Assembly: GCA_001769535.1 (NCBI GenBank)
Contig: MEOH01000028.1
Span: 1-64,000, forward strand
Source: Bacteroidetes bacterium GWF2_38_335
Lineage (GTDB): Bacteria; Bacteroidota; Bacteroidia; Bacteroidales; GWF2-38-335
Reading direction: 5' to 3'
Length of the DNA: 64,000 bases
This document shows positions 29,892 through 38,690 of this stretch, piece after piece. The translations under genes and the position numbers were made by a program. The notes under the pieces were generated by a model, which was not told where the DNA came from, did not search any database, and saw only the letters and a list, made by a program, of their open reading frames with translations. Numbering within the stretch: the stretch's first letter is position 1; every line of letters begins with the position of its first letter.

Positions 29892-30504
29892 TATTCTGGA
29901 GATAAAAAATCTGTACCTTAAAGCAGGCGAAAAAGAATTATGTTCTGATTTCAGTCTTTCACTAAAAAAAGGAGACAAAGCAGTTGTTGAGGGATCTTCG
30001 GGTACCGGAAAAAGCACACTGATACACACCATCCTTGGATTTTTTCCTGATTATAAAGGATCCATCAGATTTATGGACAAGGAATTATCTCCCGAAACAG
30101 TCCATTTTTTCAGGACAGGTATTGCATGGATGCCTCAGCAAATAACCTTCAGGGGAAAAGTATTGGGGTTTTTTGAAAAGACATTCGACTTTCATGTAAA
30201 CAGGCATCTGAGGCCCACAGAAAAGGAAATCAGCGATTATATTGGTCTTTTCAAACTGGATAAAGACACGCCCGATAAAAAATTCGAGCAAATATCAGGC
30301 GGAGAAAAGCAACGGGTGATATTAATGGTCGTACTTCTCCTCAAACGCCCACTGCTGTTACTTGACGAACCTGTTTCCTCACTCGATGAAGAAAATAAAA
30401 CCGTGGTAACGGATGTGATACTTGGGAACCCTGCTTTAACTGTGCTTTCGGCATCCCACGATAAAACATGGAACAGCCGGTGCACCATTAACAAGCCATT
30501 TTGA
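29884..30504 (+). CDS. ABC transporter ATP-binding protein (FetA-like)
   Basis: GSSGTGKSTL Walker A, ISGGEKQRV signature, LLLLDEPVSSLD. Confidence 0.92.
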   Translation: MSSILEIKNLYLKAGEKELCSDFSLSLKKGDKAVVEGSSGTGKSTLIHTILGFFPDYKGSIRFMDKELSPETVHFFRTGIAWMPQQITFRGKVLGFFEKTFDFHVNRHLRPTEKEISDYIGLFKLDKDTPDKKFEQISGGEKQRVILMVVLLLKRPLLLLDEPVSSLDEENKTVVTDVILGNPALTVLSASHDKTWNSRCTINKPF

Positions 30505-31307
30505 TGAACACAACAGCCGACATATTATGGATTGATCTGCTCATTGGGCAAACCATGCTGATTGTGCCATTGATTATTTTCTGGTATTATAAAACCGGAC
30601 TGATTCTGGATACATTAATTGCCACCGTCAGGATGTCGGTTCAGCTTTTTCTGGTGGGAGTTTACCTGAAATATGTTTTTGAATGGAACAATCCATGGAT
30701 CAATTCGGCCTGGGTGATGATCATGGTGATTGTGGCCTCACTTTCAATTTCAGACAGAACAAAATTGAAACACCGGTTTTTCTTTATTCCCAATTTCATA
30801 GGCGTGTTTATTTCACTTTTGGTGGTAGATGCCTTTTTGCTCGGCTATATCATTCAGCTCGATAATGTTTTCGATGCCAGATATTATATTCCGATAACCG
30901 GAATGATTCTCGGCAATTCCCTGCAGAACAACATCATAAGTCTGAACACCTTTTATAAAACATTGAAAGACAATCTACCCGAATATCATTTTGCTTTGGC
31001 GGGCGGGGCAAAAAAATCAGAAGCATTATTTCCTTACATGCGCGAGGCACTGATCAATTCATTCAATCCAACTATAGCCAGAATGGCCGTTATTGGTTTA
31101 ATTGCCCTTCCGGGCACCATGACAGGCCAAATTATCGGGGGCAGCAGTCCCGAAATGGCCATCAAATATCAGATCATGTTGATGATTGCCATTTTCAGCT
31201 CATCGGTGATTTCTGTTTTTTTATCGATATGGGTTTCCATGAAAATTGTTTTTGACAGGTATCAGAATCTGAATCTTGGGATTTTCAGGGAAAAGAGAAA
31301 AAAATGA
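30504..31307 (+). CDS. fetB: FetB/UPF0014 family ABC permease
   Basis: RMSVQLFLVGVYLKYVF, ITGMILGNSLQN, IGLIALPGTMTGQIIGGSSPEMAIKYQI. Confidence 0.9.
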   Translation: MNTTADILWIDLLIGQTMLIVPLIIFWYYKTGLILDTLIATVRMSVQLFLVGVYLKYVFEWNNPWINSAWVMIMVIVASLSISDRTKLKHRFFFIPNFIGVFISLLVVDAFLLGYIIQLDNVFDARYYIPITGMILGNSLQNNIISLNTFYKTLKDNLPEYHFALAGGAKKSEALFPYMREALINSFNPTIARMAVIGLIALPGTMTGQIIGGSSPEMAIKYQIMLMIAIFSSSVISVFLSIWVSMKIVFDRYQNLNLGIFREKRKK

Positions 31308-31343
31308 GTCCATAAAAAAACCCATTTAAAAAAGGGGAATAAT

Positions 31344-31413
31344 GAACAAGGAACATCGATATTCGATTTTAGAAGTTTAAAGTTCATAAATCTAAATTCG
31401 GTGTTCCTTGTTC
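31344..31413. repeat. Inverted-repeat intergenic element (GAACAAGGAACA..)
   Basis: GAACAAGGAACATCGATATT... / AAATCTAAATTCGGTGTTCCTTGTTC. Confidence 0.75.
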
Positions 31414-31485
31414 TTAAATCAAAATCATTTTTATGGCTAAGCCATTATTAAATAGCCATCTTTTTAGAAGGTAGGTTTTTGGTCT

Positions 31486-32493
31486 TTATAAAAAAAGTTT
31501 TGGAATCAGATCCACAACCCTGCATGAATATCCCCATTCATTGTCATACCACGACATAACTTTAACAGTTTTTCCAATAACCATTGTGCTGAGTGCATCG
31601 AAAATTGATGAGTGGGTGTTGTGGATAATATCAACAGAAACTATAGGGTCTTCGGTGTATTCGAGAATGCCTTTCATGGGACCTTCGGCAGCTTTTTTCA
31701 TGGCAGCATTGATTTGTTCGATGGTGGCTTCGGTTTTAAGATTTGCCACAAAGTCAACCAGTGAGCCGGTGGGGGTTGGAACGCGGACGGCTACACCGTC
31801 GAGTTTTCCTTTAAGCTCGGGAATTACTTTTCCAACAGCTTTAGCGGCGCCGGTGGTTGTGGGTATCTGAGAAACAGCACATGATCTGGCTCTGCGTAAA
31901 TCTTTATGAGGAGAGTCAAGAATCATCTGGTCGTTGGTGTAAGCGTGAATGGTGGTCATGAAACCGTTTTCAATGCCAAAATTATCATTCAGGACTTTTA
32001 CCACAGGAGCCAGGCAGTTTGTTGTGCAGCTTGCGTTTGAAACACACTTGTCTTCGGGTTTCAGGTCGGCATCGTTAACGCCCAAAACAATCATTCTGTC
32101 AATGGCATCTTTCGAAGGAACGGTAAGAATAACTTTTTTGGCACCTGTTTTCAGGTGGTCGCCGTAGCCTCCCTTTTCACTTTCCCTGCTAACAAATTTT
32201 CCGGTAGATTCAATTACAACATCAGGAGTTATTTCCCATGGGATGCCTGCCGGACTTTTTTCGGCGCTCACTTTAATCTTTTTTCCGTTTACAATAAGGT
32301 ATTCCTTTTCAACAGCAACGGTGCCGTTGAATTTTCCCTGAGTCGAATCATATTTCAGCAAATGGGCCAGAGTAGCTGTGTCGGTAAGGTCATTAATCCC
32401 AACTATTTCAATATCGTTTCTGTCGAGGGCAATTTTGAAAACGTTCCTTCCGATACGTCCAAAACCATTGATGGCAACTTTTATTTTTGACAT
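31486..32493 (-). CDS. gap: Glyceraldehyde-3-phosphate dehydrogenase
   Basis: INGFGRIGRNVFK, SNASCTTNCLAPV, WYDNEWGYSCRVVDL. Confidence 0.97.
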   Translation of the reverse strand: MSKIKVAINGFGRIGRNVFKIALDRNDIEIVGINDLTDTATLAHLLKYDSTQGKFNGTVAVEKEYLIVNGKKIKVSAEKSPAGIPWEITPDVVIESTGKFVSRESEKGGYGDHLKTGAKKVILTVPSKDAIDRMIVLGVNDADLKPEDKCVSNASCTTNCLAPVVKVLNDNFGIENGFMTTIHAYTNDQMILDSPHKDLRRARSCAVSQIPTTTGAAKAVGKVIPELKGKLDGVAVRVPTPTGSLVDFVANLKTEATIEQINAAMKKAAEGPMKGILEYTEDPIVSVDIIHNTHSSIFDALSTMVIGKTVKVMSWYDNEWGYSCRVVDLIPKLFL

Positions 32494-32615
32494 GTCTTTA
32501 CTTTAAAATGTTAATAAAAATAAGAGATCAAAATTAACCATTAATTGATTAATGTGCAAATGATATTAGTCATAATAAAACAGAATGGTTTTCGTGAGAC
32601 GCCCGTGGTGAGTCT

Positions 32616-33668
32616 TTAACTGAAATCCCAATTGTGCTTATCAATATCCGTCAGACAGGCTTTCATCAGCTTAATACATTCCAGCACATCTTCTTCGTGA
32701 ACCGATTCGATAACCTGATGGATGTGTCGGGTAGGAACAGAAACTGCGCCGGCAATGGATCCACTTTTGGTCATGCGTTGTATGTTTGCTGTATCGGTGC
32801 CTCCGGCGGGCAATATTTCGGGCTGCCATTTGATTTTATTTTTATCGGCTGTCTTTTTCATGAACTCAACCATTCGGTAATCGGCAATGGCAGAAGAGTC
32901 CATAATTTTTATGGCTGCTCCGCTTCCAAGCTTGGTAACGGTTTCGTGGGGAGAGCTTCCCGGAACATCAAAAGCAATGGTGGTATCGATGGCAAAGCCA
33001 AAATCAGGTTGAATTTCCTGTGCTGCCACTTGTGCTCCGCGAATGCCAACCTCTTCCTGAACAGTAAAAACAGCGTACAGGTCATAGGGCAATTTTTTTC
33101 CTTTAAGCTCCTTGAGTGTTTCGATCAGAATAAAAACAGAAATCCTGTTATCCAGAGATTTTCCATTAATACAATGACCCATTTTAATCATTTCCCTTTC
33201 GCGGGTAACCGGATTTCCCGGCTCAATATATTTAACCACTTCTTCTTTAGTCATTCCCAAATCAATAAAGAAATCGGTAAGTTCGATGCTTTTCTTTTTT
33301 TCATCTGCTTTCATCAGATGCACCGGCTTGGAGCCCATCACGCCAACAAAGTCTTTTTTCCCATGAACAATTACCCGTTGAGCGGTAAGGGTTTTGGGGT
33401 CGAATCCGCCCAGGGGATGAAACCTTAAAAAGCCGTTGTCATCAATATGATTCACAATGAAGCCAATTTCGTCCATATGTGCAGCAACCATAACTTTTTT
33501 TGCCTTACTGCCTTTTTTAAATGCGGTAACATTGCCCAGATTGTCAATGCTGATTTTATCGACAAGCGGAGTAACTTCCTTAATGACCAGATTTCTTATT
33601 TGATTTTCAAACCCAGGGGCTCCGGGTGTTTCACTAATTTTTTTTAAAAGATTGAAATTCAGCTTCAT
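32616..33668 (-). CDS. M42 family metallopeptidase
   Basis: MVAAHMDEIGFIV, GKSLDNRI, VFTVQEEVGIRGA, GGTDTANIQ, HQVIESVHEEDV. Confidence 0.93.
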   Translation of the reverse strand: MKLNFNLLKKISETPGAPGFENQIRNLVIKEVTPLVDKISIDNLGNVTAFKKGSKAKKVMVAAHMDEIGFIVNHIDDNGFLRFHPLGGFDPKTLTAQRVIVHGKKDFVGVMGSKPVHLMKADEKKKSIELTDFFIDLGMTKEEVVKYIEPGNPVTREREMIKMGHCINGKSLDNRISVFILIETLKELKGKKLPYDLYAVFTVQEEVGIRGAQVAAQEIQPDFGFAIDTTIAFDVPGSSPHETVTKLGSGAAIKIMDSSAIADYRMVEFMKKTADKNKIKWQPEILPAGGTDTANIQRMTKSGSIAGAVSVPTRHIHQVIESVHEEDVLECIKLMKACLTDIDKHNWDFS

Positions 33669-33671
33669 ATT

Positions 33672-34157
33672 TTAAAATATTAATTTCTGTTTGGATTTCA
33701 GGGATTCCACCTCAATGGAAAAAACAGTAAGCACCGTATTTACCTTTTTCAGGGAAGACATCAGGTTGTTTAGCTCATTTTCGGACAGGATGCCGTTGGT
33801 TTGAAGAAAAAAGTCCATATTCTTATATTCTTCAATAAGATAGCCGTTTTCGCAACGGTTTGAAACAAATCTCATGGAACGGTGAGCGGCATCAGCAGGG
33901 TACTCAAACACAGAAAACACTTGTGGTTCGCTGAATTTAGGATTGGAAATTTCAAGATCATTTCCTTTCACAAAACGGAAACTCATGGCTGTGTTGATCA
34001 GGTAAACCAATCGGTAATCCTTTTCGTGAGAAGAAATTCCTATTAAACTGAAATCATATTCAGGGTTAAATGTGAGCTTTACGTTTTTTTTATCCACAGA
34101 AAACAGTTTTTTCTTTACCGAAAGATAAGGATTTTTTTGAAGTTTTGGTTGTCTCAA
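33672..34157 (-). CDS. IPExxxVDY family protein (hypothetical)
   Basis: Position next to rnc and general resemblance; function unknown. Confidence 0.5.
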   Translation of the reverse strand: MRQPKLQKNPYLSVKKKLFSVDKKNVKLTFNPEYDFSLIGISSHEKDYRLVYLINTAMSFRFVKGNDLEISNPKFSEPQVFSVFEYPADAAHRSMRFVSNRCENGYLIEEYKNMDFFLQTNGILSENELNNLMSSLKKVNTVLTVFSIEVESLKSKQKLIF

Positions 34158-34223
34158 AAGGGCTTTTTGGTATCAGCTCCCTGAAAAAAAATATCAACAG
34201 ACCTAATTAATAGACAGATTCCA

Positions 34224-34937
34224 TTAAAGCCCTTCATCCTCAATTTTTCGGAGGGCTTCGCCGGCAGCCACCTGTTCGGCATTTTTCTTGGAGTCGCCGT
34301 ATCCTTCGCCATAAACAGTTTCATCTATCACTACCGAAGATTTAAATCCGGTAAGCAGGCCCTCATTGTTGTCTTCAGTTTTGAAGCAAACAGGTTTTTT
34401 GTGTTTTTGTCCCCACTCTATGATGCGGCTTTTGTGGTTTGACTCGGTATAGATCAGTTCGTCCAGATTAACGAGTGGTTCAATAATTTTAGAAATAATA
34501 AATTTTTCGGCTTTGTTGTATCCAAGGTCAAGATACACTGCGCCAACAAAGGCCTCGAAAGCATCTCCGTATATTTGGGTAGCCGGATTTTTGGTCATGT
34601 TGGATACTATAAAGCGGTCGAGGTTCAGTTTTAGGGCAATATCATTTGTAAACTCGCGGTTAACGATTTTCGATCGCATTTTAGTAAGAAAACCCTCGTC
34701 CTTATCGGTATAGCGTGAATATAAAAACTTACCGATAACGGCACCAAGAATGGCGTCGCCGAGAAATTCGAGTCTTTCGTTGTTGATTCGGTGGCCTGAC
34801 TGGTCTTTTTGAGTAGCCGACCGGTGAATAAATGCGGTTTTATACAGGTTTATATTTCTGGGATAATAACCTGTTACAGCTTTAAGGTCCAGATAAAATT
34901 TCTTGTTGGCTTTAAAAAGAAATCTTAATGGAGTCAA
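34224..34937 (-). CDS. rnc: Ribonuclease III
   Basis: NNERLEFLGDAILGAVIG, YGDAFEAFVGAVYLDLGY, C-terminal dsRBD. Confidence 0.95.
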   Translation of the reverse strand: MTPLRFLFKANKKFYLDLKAVTGYYPRNINLYKTAFIHRSATQKDQSGHRINNERLEFLGDAILGAVIGKFLYSRYTDKDEGFLTKMRSKIVNREFTNDIALKLNLDRFIVSNMTKNPATQIYGDAFEAFVGAVYLDLGYNKAEKFIISKIIEPLVNLDELIYTESNHKSRIIEWGQKHKKPVCFKTEDNNEGLLTGFKSSVVIDETVYGEGYGDSKKNAEQVAAGEALRKIEDEGL

Positions 34938-34949
34938 AACAACGGATTT

Positions 34950-36197
34950 TTACAGTTGTTTGAAAATAACTGATGCATTGTGACCTCCAAAACCGAATGT
35001 ATTGCTGAGCGCAGCCCTGATTGTTCTTTCCTGTGCTTTATGCAGGGTAAGGTTCAGTTTAGGATCAATATCCGGATCAACCTCATGATGGTTGATGGTT
35101 GGAGGAACAAGTCCATGTTTCATGGCAAGTATCGAAACAATGGCTTCAACAGCTCCTGCGGCACCCAAGAGGTGGCCGTGCATTGATTTAGACGAGCTGA
35201 TATTTAATTTGTAAGCATGTTCACCGAAAACTGCCTGAACGGCTTTAGGCTCAGCGATGTCTCCCAGAGGAGTTGAAGTGCCGTGAACATTGATATAGTC
35301 AATATCTTCGGGACGCATGCCGGCATCATCCAGAGCATTAAACATGACGTTTCTTGCGCCGTGGCCGTCGGGATGTGGAGCGGTAATGTGGTGTGCATCG
35401 GCCGATAAACCTGCGCCGGCTACTTCACAATAGATGCGTGCGCCGCGGGCTTTGGCGTGTTCGTATTCTTCGAGGATCAGGGCACCGCCGCCTTCGCCGA
35501 TTACAAAGCCATCGCGGGTTTTGCAGAACGGACGGGAAGCTGTAGCAAAATCTTCATTTCTTGTTGAAAGTGCCTGAAGGGCGTTAAATCCGCCAACGCC
35601 TGTTTCATTAACAGCTGCTTCTGAGCCGCCTGTTACAAAAATATCAGCTTTACCTAATCTTATATAATTGTAAGCATCAATGATGGCATTTGTAGATGAA
35701 GCGCAAGCTGAAACGGTGGCAAAGTTTGGTCCACGGAAATTATATTTCATGGAAATATGACCGGCAGCTATATCAGAGATCATTTTAGGGATAAAGAACG
35801 GGCTGAACCTTGGGGTTCCGTCACCCTGAACATATGTTTTTACCTCTTCGAGGAAAGTTTCCAGTCCGCCGATACCCGAAGCCCAAATAACTCCGGCCTT
35901 GTCGTGGTTAATGGTTTCAAGGTTAAGTCCGCTGTCCTTTAAAGCCTCTTCAGCAGCCACCATGGCATACTGTGCGTAAAGGTCCATTTTGCGTGCTTCC
36001 TTGCGGTCCATATGGTCCTGTACATTGAAATTTTTAACTTCGCAGGCAAATTTTGTTTTAAATTTGGAAGCGTCGAAATGAGTAATCATATTACATCCGC
36101 TGACGCCGTTTTTAAGGCCTTCCCAAAATTCAGGTATGGTATTACCAAGAGGTGTTATTGCTCCCAGTCCTGTTACAACTACTCTTTTAAGTTCCAT
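34950..36197 (-). CDS. fabF: 3-oxoacyl-ACP synthase II
   Basis: KAS II: ATVSACASSTNAI, NVHGTSTPLGD, SSKSMHGHLLGAAGAVEAI, NTFGFGGHNASVIF. Confidence 0.96.
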   Translation of the reverse strand: MELKRVVVTGLGAITPLGNTIPEFWEGLKNGVSGCNMITHFDASKFKTKFACEVKNFNVQDHMDRKEARKMDLYAQYAMVAAEEALKDSGLNLETINHDKAGVIWASGIGGLETFLEEVKTYVQGDGTPRFSPFFIPKMISDIAAGHISMKYNFRGPNFATVSACASSTNAIIDAYNYIRLGKADIFVTGGSEAAVNETGVGGFNALQALSTRNEDFATASRPFCKTRDGFVIGEGGGALILEEYEHAKARGARIYCEVAGAGLSADAHHITAPHPDGHGARNVMFNALDDAGMRPEDIDYINVHGTSTPLGDIAEPKAVQAVFGEHAYKLNISSSKSMHGHLLGAAGAVEAIVSILAMKHGLVPPTINHHEVDPDIDPKLNLTLHKAQERTIRAALSNTFGFGGHNASVIFKQL

Positions 36198-36238
36198 AAA
36201 TAACAATTTAAATCAAAATTTGAAATTAAAGCTTTTTA

Positions 36239-36309
36239 ACTGAACAGGAAAACGTCAGATACTGGTTTGAATTGCTCAACCAGTTAAAAAATGACGTTTT
36301 CCTGTCAGT
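36239..36309. repeat. Intergenic long stem-loop between acpP and fabF
   Basis: ACTGAACAGGAAAACGTCA / TGACGTTTTCCTGTCAGT, inner ACTGGTT/AACCAGT. Confidence 0.8.
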
Positions 36310-36330
36310 TTTCTGTTTAGTAGTATCTAC

Positions 36331-36567
36331 TTACTTAGTGTTATTTTCAATGTATGAAATAGCGTCTCCTACAGTTCCGATGTTTTCGGCCTGATCGTCG
36401 GGAATTGCAATGTTGAATTCTTTTTCAAATTCCATGATCAGCTCAACTGTATCCAAAGAATCAGCACCTAAATCATTGGTGAAACTTGCTTCAGGTGTAA
36501 CTTCGTTTTCATCAACGCCTAATTTGTCAACGATAATTGCTTTTACTCTTGATGAAATGTCAGACAT
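36331..36567 (-). CDS. acpP: Acyl carrier protein
   Basis: [21 protein letters not shown] phosphopantetheine site. Confidence 0.97.
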   Translation of the reverse strand: MSDISSRVKAIIVDKLGVDENEVTPEASFTNDLGADSLDTVELIMEFEKEFNIAIPDDQAENIGTVGDAISYIENNTK

Positions 36568-36759
36568 AATTTTTAATTTTTTAGTTAATATTCAATAATT
36601 CGAAAATTTAAGAGTGCAAAGAAATAGATTTCTCGCTAATAAATCAAAAAAAAACAGAACTTTTTTGACTAATTTCAGTTTTTGGGGTTTGATTAACAAT
36701 GTTTTAATTGAAAATAGTATCTTTAGCGCGCCGATATTGACTGACAGGAGGTTTTTAAC

Positions 36760-37326
36760 ATGAAAAAAATTGTAATATTTGCTTCAGGATCAGGGACTAA
36801 CGCTGAAAACATAGCGAAGCACTTCCTGAATACCATTGACACCCGTGTAACCCTTATCCTGTCTAATAAGCAGGATGCCTATGTTTTTGAACGGGCAAAA
36901 AAACTTAGCATTCCGGCTGTATATTTTGAAAAACATGACTTTTATCAGTCCGATAAAGTTATCAACATCATCAGGAAAGAAGATCCTTCTCTAATCGTCC
37001 TGGCCGGTTTTCTCTGGCTCATACCGTCGGAGCTGATCAGGAGTTTTGAGGGACGCATTATTAATATACATCCCGCTCTGCTGCCAAAATACGGAGGAAA
37101 AGGAATGTACGGAGATGCTGTACACCGCGCCGTGGTTGAAAACGGAGAAAAAGAAACCGGTATTACAATCCATTTTGTTAATGAAGTATACGACGAAGGG
37201 AAAATTATTTTTCAGGCAAAATGCTTGGTTCACCCCTCCGACACACCCGAAATTGTGGCGCAGAAAGTGCATGAGCTGGAATATGAGCACTTTCCGAGGG
37301 TTATTGAGGGTTTGCTGAAAGGATAA
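36760..37326 (+). CDS. purN: Phosphoribosylglycinamide formyltransferase
   Basis: FASGSGTNAENI, INIHPALLPKYGGKGMYG, GITIHFVNEVYDEGKII. Confidence 0.95.
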   Translation: MKKIVIFASGSGTNAENIAKHFLNTIDTRVTLILSNKQDAYVFERAKKLSIPAVYFEKHDFYQSDKVINIIRKEDPSLIVLAGFLWLIPSELIRSFEGRIINIHPALLPKYGGKGMYGDAVHRAVVENGEKETGITIHFVNEVYDEGKIIFQAKCLVHPSDTPEIVAQKVHELEYEHFPRVIEGLLKG

Positions 37327-37334
37327 TTATTTTC

Positions 37335-37398
37335 ATCCGCAAAATTCACATGAATTTTGCGGATTGACCAGAAGAATTCATTGGAATTTTGCGGTTTG
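37335..37398. repeat. 64-bp flanking direct repeat, copy A
   Basis: ATCCGCAAAATTCACATGAATTTTGCGGATTGACCAGAAGAATTCATTGGAATTTTGCGGTTTG. Confidence 0.9.
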
Positions 37399-37448
37399 CC
37401 ATTAAACAGGACTTATAAAAACATGTTTATTAATAAATTAAGCTTGTA

Positions 37449-38573
37449 TCAGGAGGAAATAAATGATTCGTAATTGTCCCTTGAAATAACACTGGTGGTT
37501 TTTGGCTTGTATTTTTCAACAAACGAGTCGGGAAAACGATATTTTGAGGTGGTTTTCCATTTTATTTCATAAGCATCCAGGCTGGAGCCGTTTTGCTCTA
37601 CCAGATCTATTTCCTGTCTGTTGTGGTTTCTCCAGAAATAAATTTTTGTGTTTATCTTTTCATTATTTAGAAATTTAACCCTTTCGCTTATAATGTAGTT
37701 TTCCCAAAGCTGACCAATATCATTGCGCAGGTCAGGTTTGTTAAAATTATTAATCAGGGTATTTCTGACACCGTTATCAAAAAAAAATATTTTCCTGAGA
37801 TTTTTTAGCTCGTTCCTGGGGTTGCTGCTGTAGGGAGAAACCCTGAAAAGGACAAAGCTTTGTTCAAGCAGGTCGATGTATCGCTCAACAGTTTCATGAT
37901 TTAGTCCGGTCAGGTTGCTCAGTTCATTATAGGAAACCAATTGTCCTGTTTGAAAGGCAAGCGCCTGAATCAAACGTACCATTTTATCGGACTTTTTTAT
38001 TTTATTGTTTGAAAAGATATCCTTGAACAGATAGGAATCAACAATTTCTGAAAGAACAGCGGTTTCATTGCCCGGATTGGATATCACCTCGGGGTATGAA
38101 CCGAAAATCAAACGGCTTTCCAGGGCGTTTAATTCATCAAACAATCCAAGATGGTTTTTTAGTTCATTAAAGGATAAGGGAAAAAGAGTAAAAACCGTTT
38201 TTCTTCCTGTTAATGGTTCGTTGATTTTATTGGCCAGATCAAAGGAGGATGATCCAGTTGCAATAATTTTAACCGGTAATTCATCCAAAAGGATTTTTAA
38301 TTTAATGCCAATATTATCAATACGCTGGGCTTCATCAACAATCAATAGATCTTTATCTGCAAGAGTCCGTTTATACCTTTCCAGTGAAGTATGGTTAAAA
38401 AATTGCTGGCCTTCAAAGGTATCGGCATTGATCCAAAGCACCTTTTGATTTTCCTCAATGAGATGTTTCAGCAATGTGGTTTTTCCCGTTTGCCTTGCTC
38501 CATAAAGGATAAGCGCTTTTCGTGAGCCAAGGTTGTTCCGCAGTAAATGTGAAAGGTGCCGTGGTATTTTCAT
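37449..38573 (-). CDS. AAA+ ATPase with DUF4143 domain
   Basis: LILYGARQTGKTTLLKHL Walker A, LLIVDEAQRI Walker B, IIATGSSSFDL, C-terminal DUF4143 nuclease-like FWRNHNRQEIDLV. Confidence 0.92.
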   Translation of the reverse strand: MKIPRHLSHLLRNNLGSRKALILYGARQTGKTTLLKHLIEENQKVLWINADTFEGQQFFNHTSLERYKRTLADKDLLIVDEAQRIDNIGIKLKILLDELPVKIIATGSSSFDLANKINEPLTGRKTVFTLFPLSFNELKNHLGLFDELNALESRLIFGSYPEVISNPGNETAVLSEIVDSYLFKDIFSNNKIKKSDKMVRLIQALAFQTGQLVSYNELSNLTGLNHETVERYIDLLEQSFVLFRVSPYSSNPRNELKNLRKIFFFDNGVRNTLINNFNKPDLRNDIGQLWENYIISERVKFLNNEKINTKIYFWRNHNRQEIDLVEQNGSSLDAYEIKWKTTSKYRFPDSFVEKYKPKTTSVISRDNYESFISS

Positions 38574-38590
38574 ATCAATTTGCAATTTCT

Positions 38591-38654
38591 ATCCGCAAAA
38601 ATAATATAAATTTTGCGGTTTGACCATAAATATTCATAAGAATTTTGCGGTTTG
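38591..38654. repeat. 64-bp flanking direct repeat, copy B
   Basis: ATCCGCAAAAATAATATAAATTTTGCGGTTTGACCATAAATATTCATAAGAATTTTGCGGTTTG; gap-free 54/64 match to copy A. Confidence 0.9.
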
Positions 38655-38690
38655 AAATTTATTTAGCATGATTTAACGCCTTAAGGATAT

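Noticed and set aside
30238-31307. Defence-system interpretation of the ABC operon
   Set aside because: FetA/FetB and MacB families are ordinary transporters; no defence-associated domains.
32634-33428. Plus-strand 264-aa ORF
   Set aside because: Antisense to the M42 peptidase with its intact motifs; open frame by chance.
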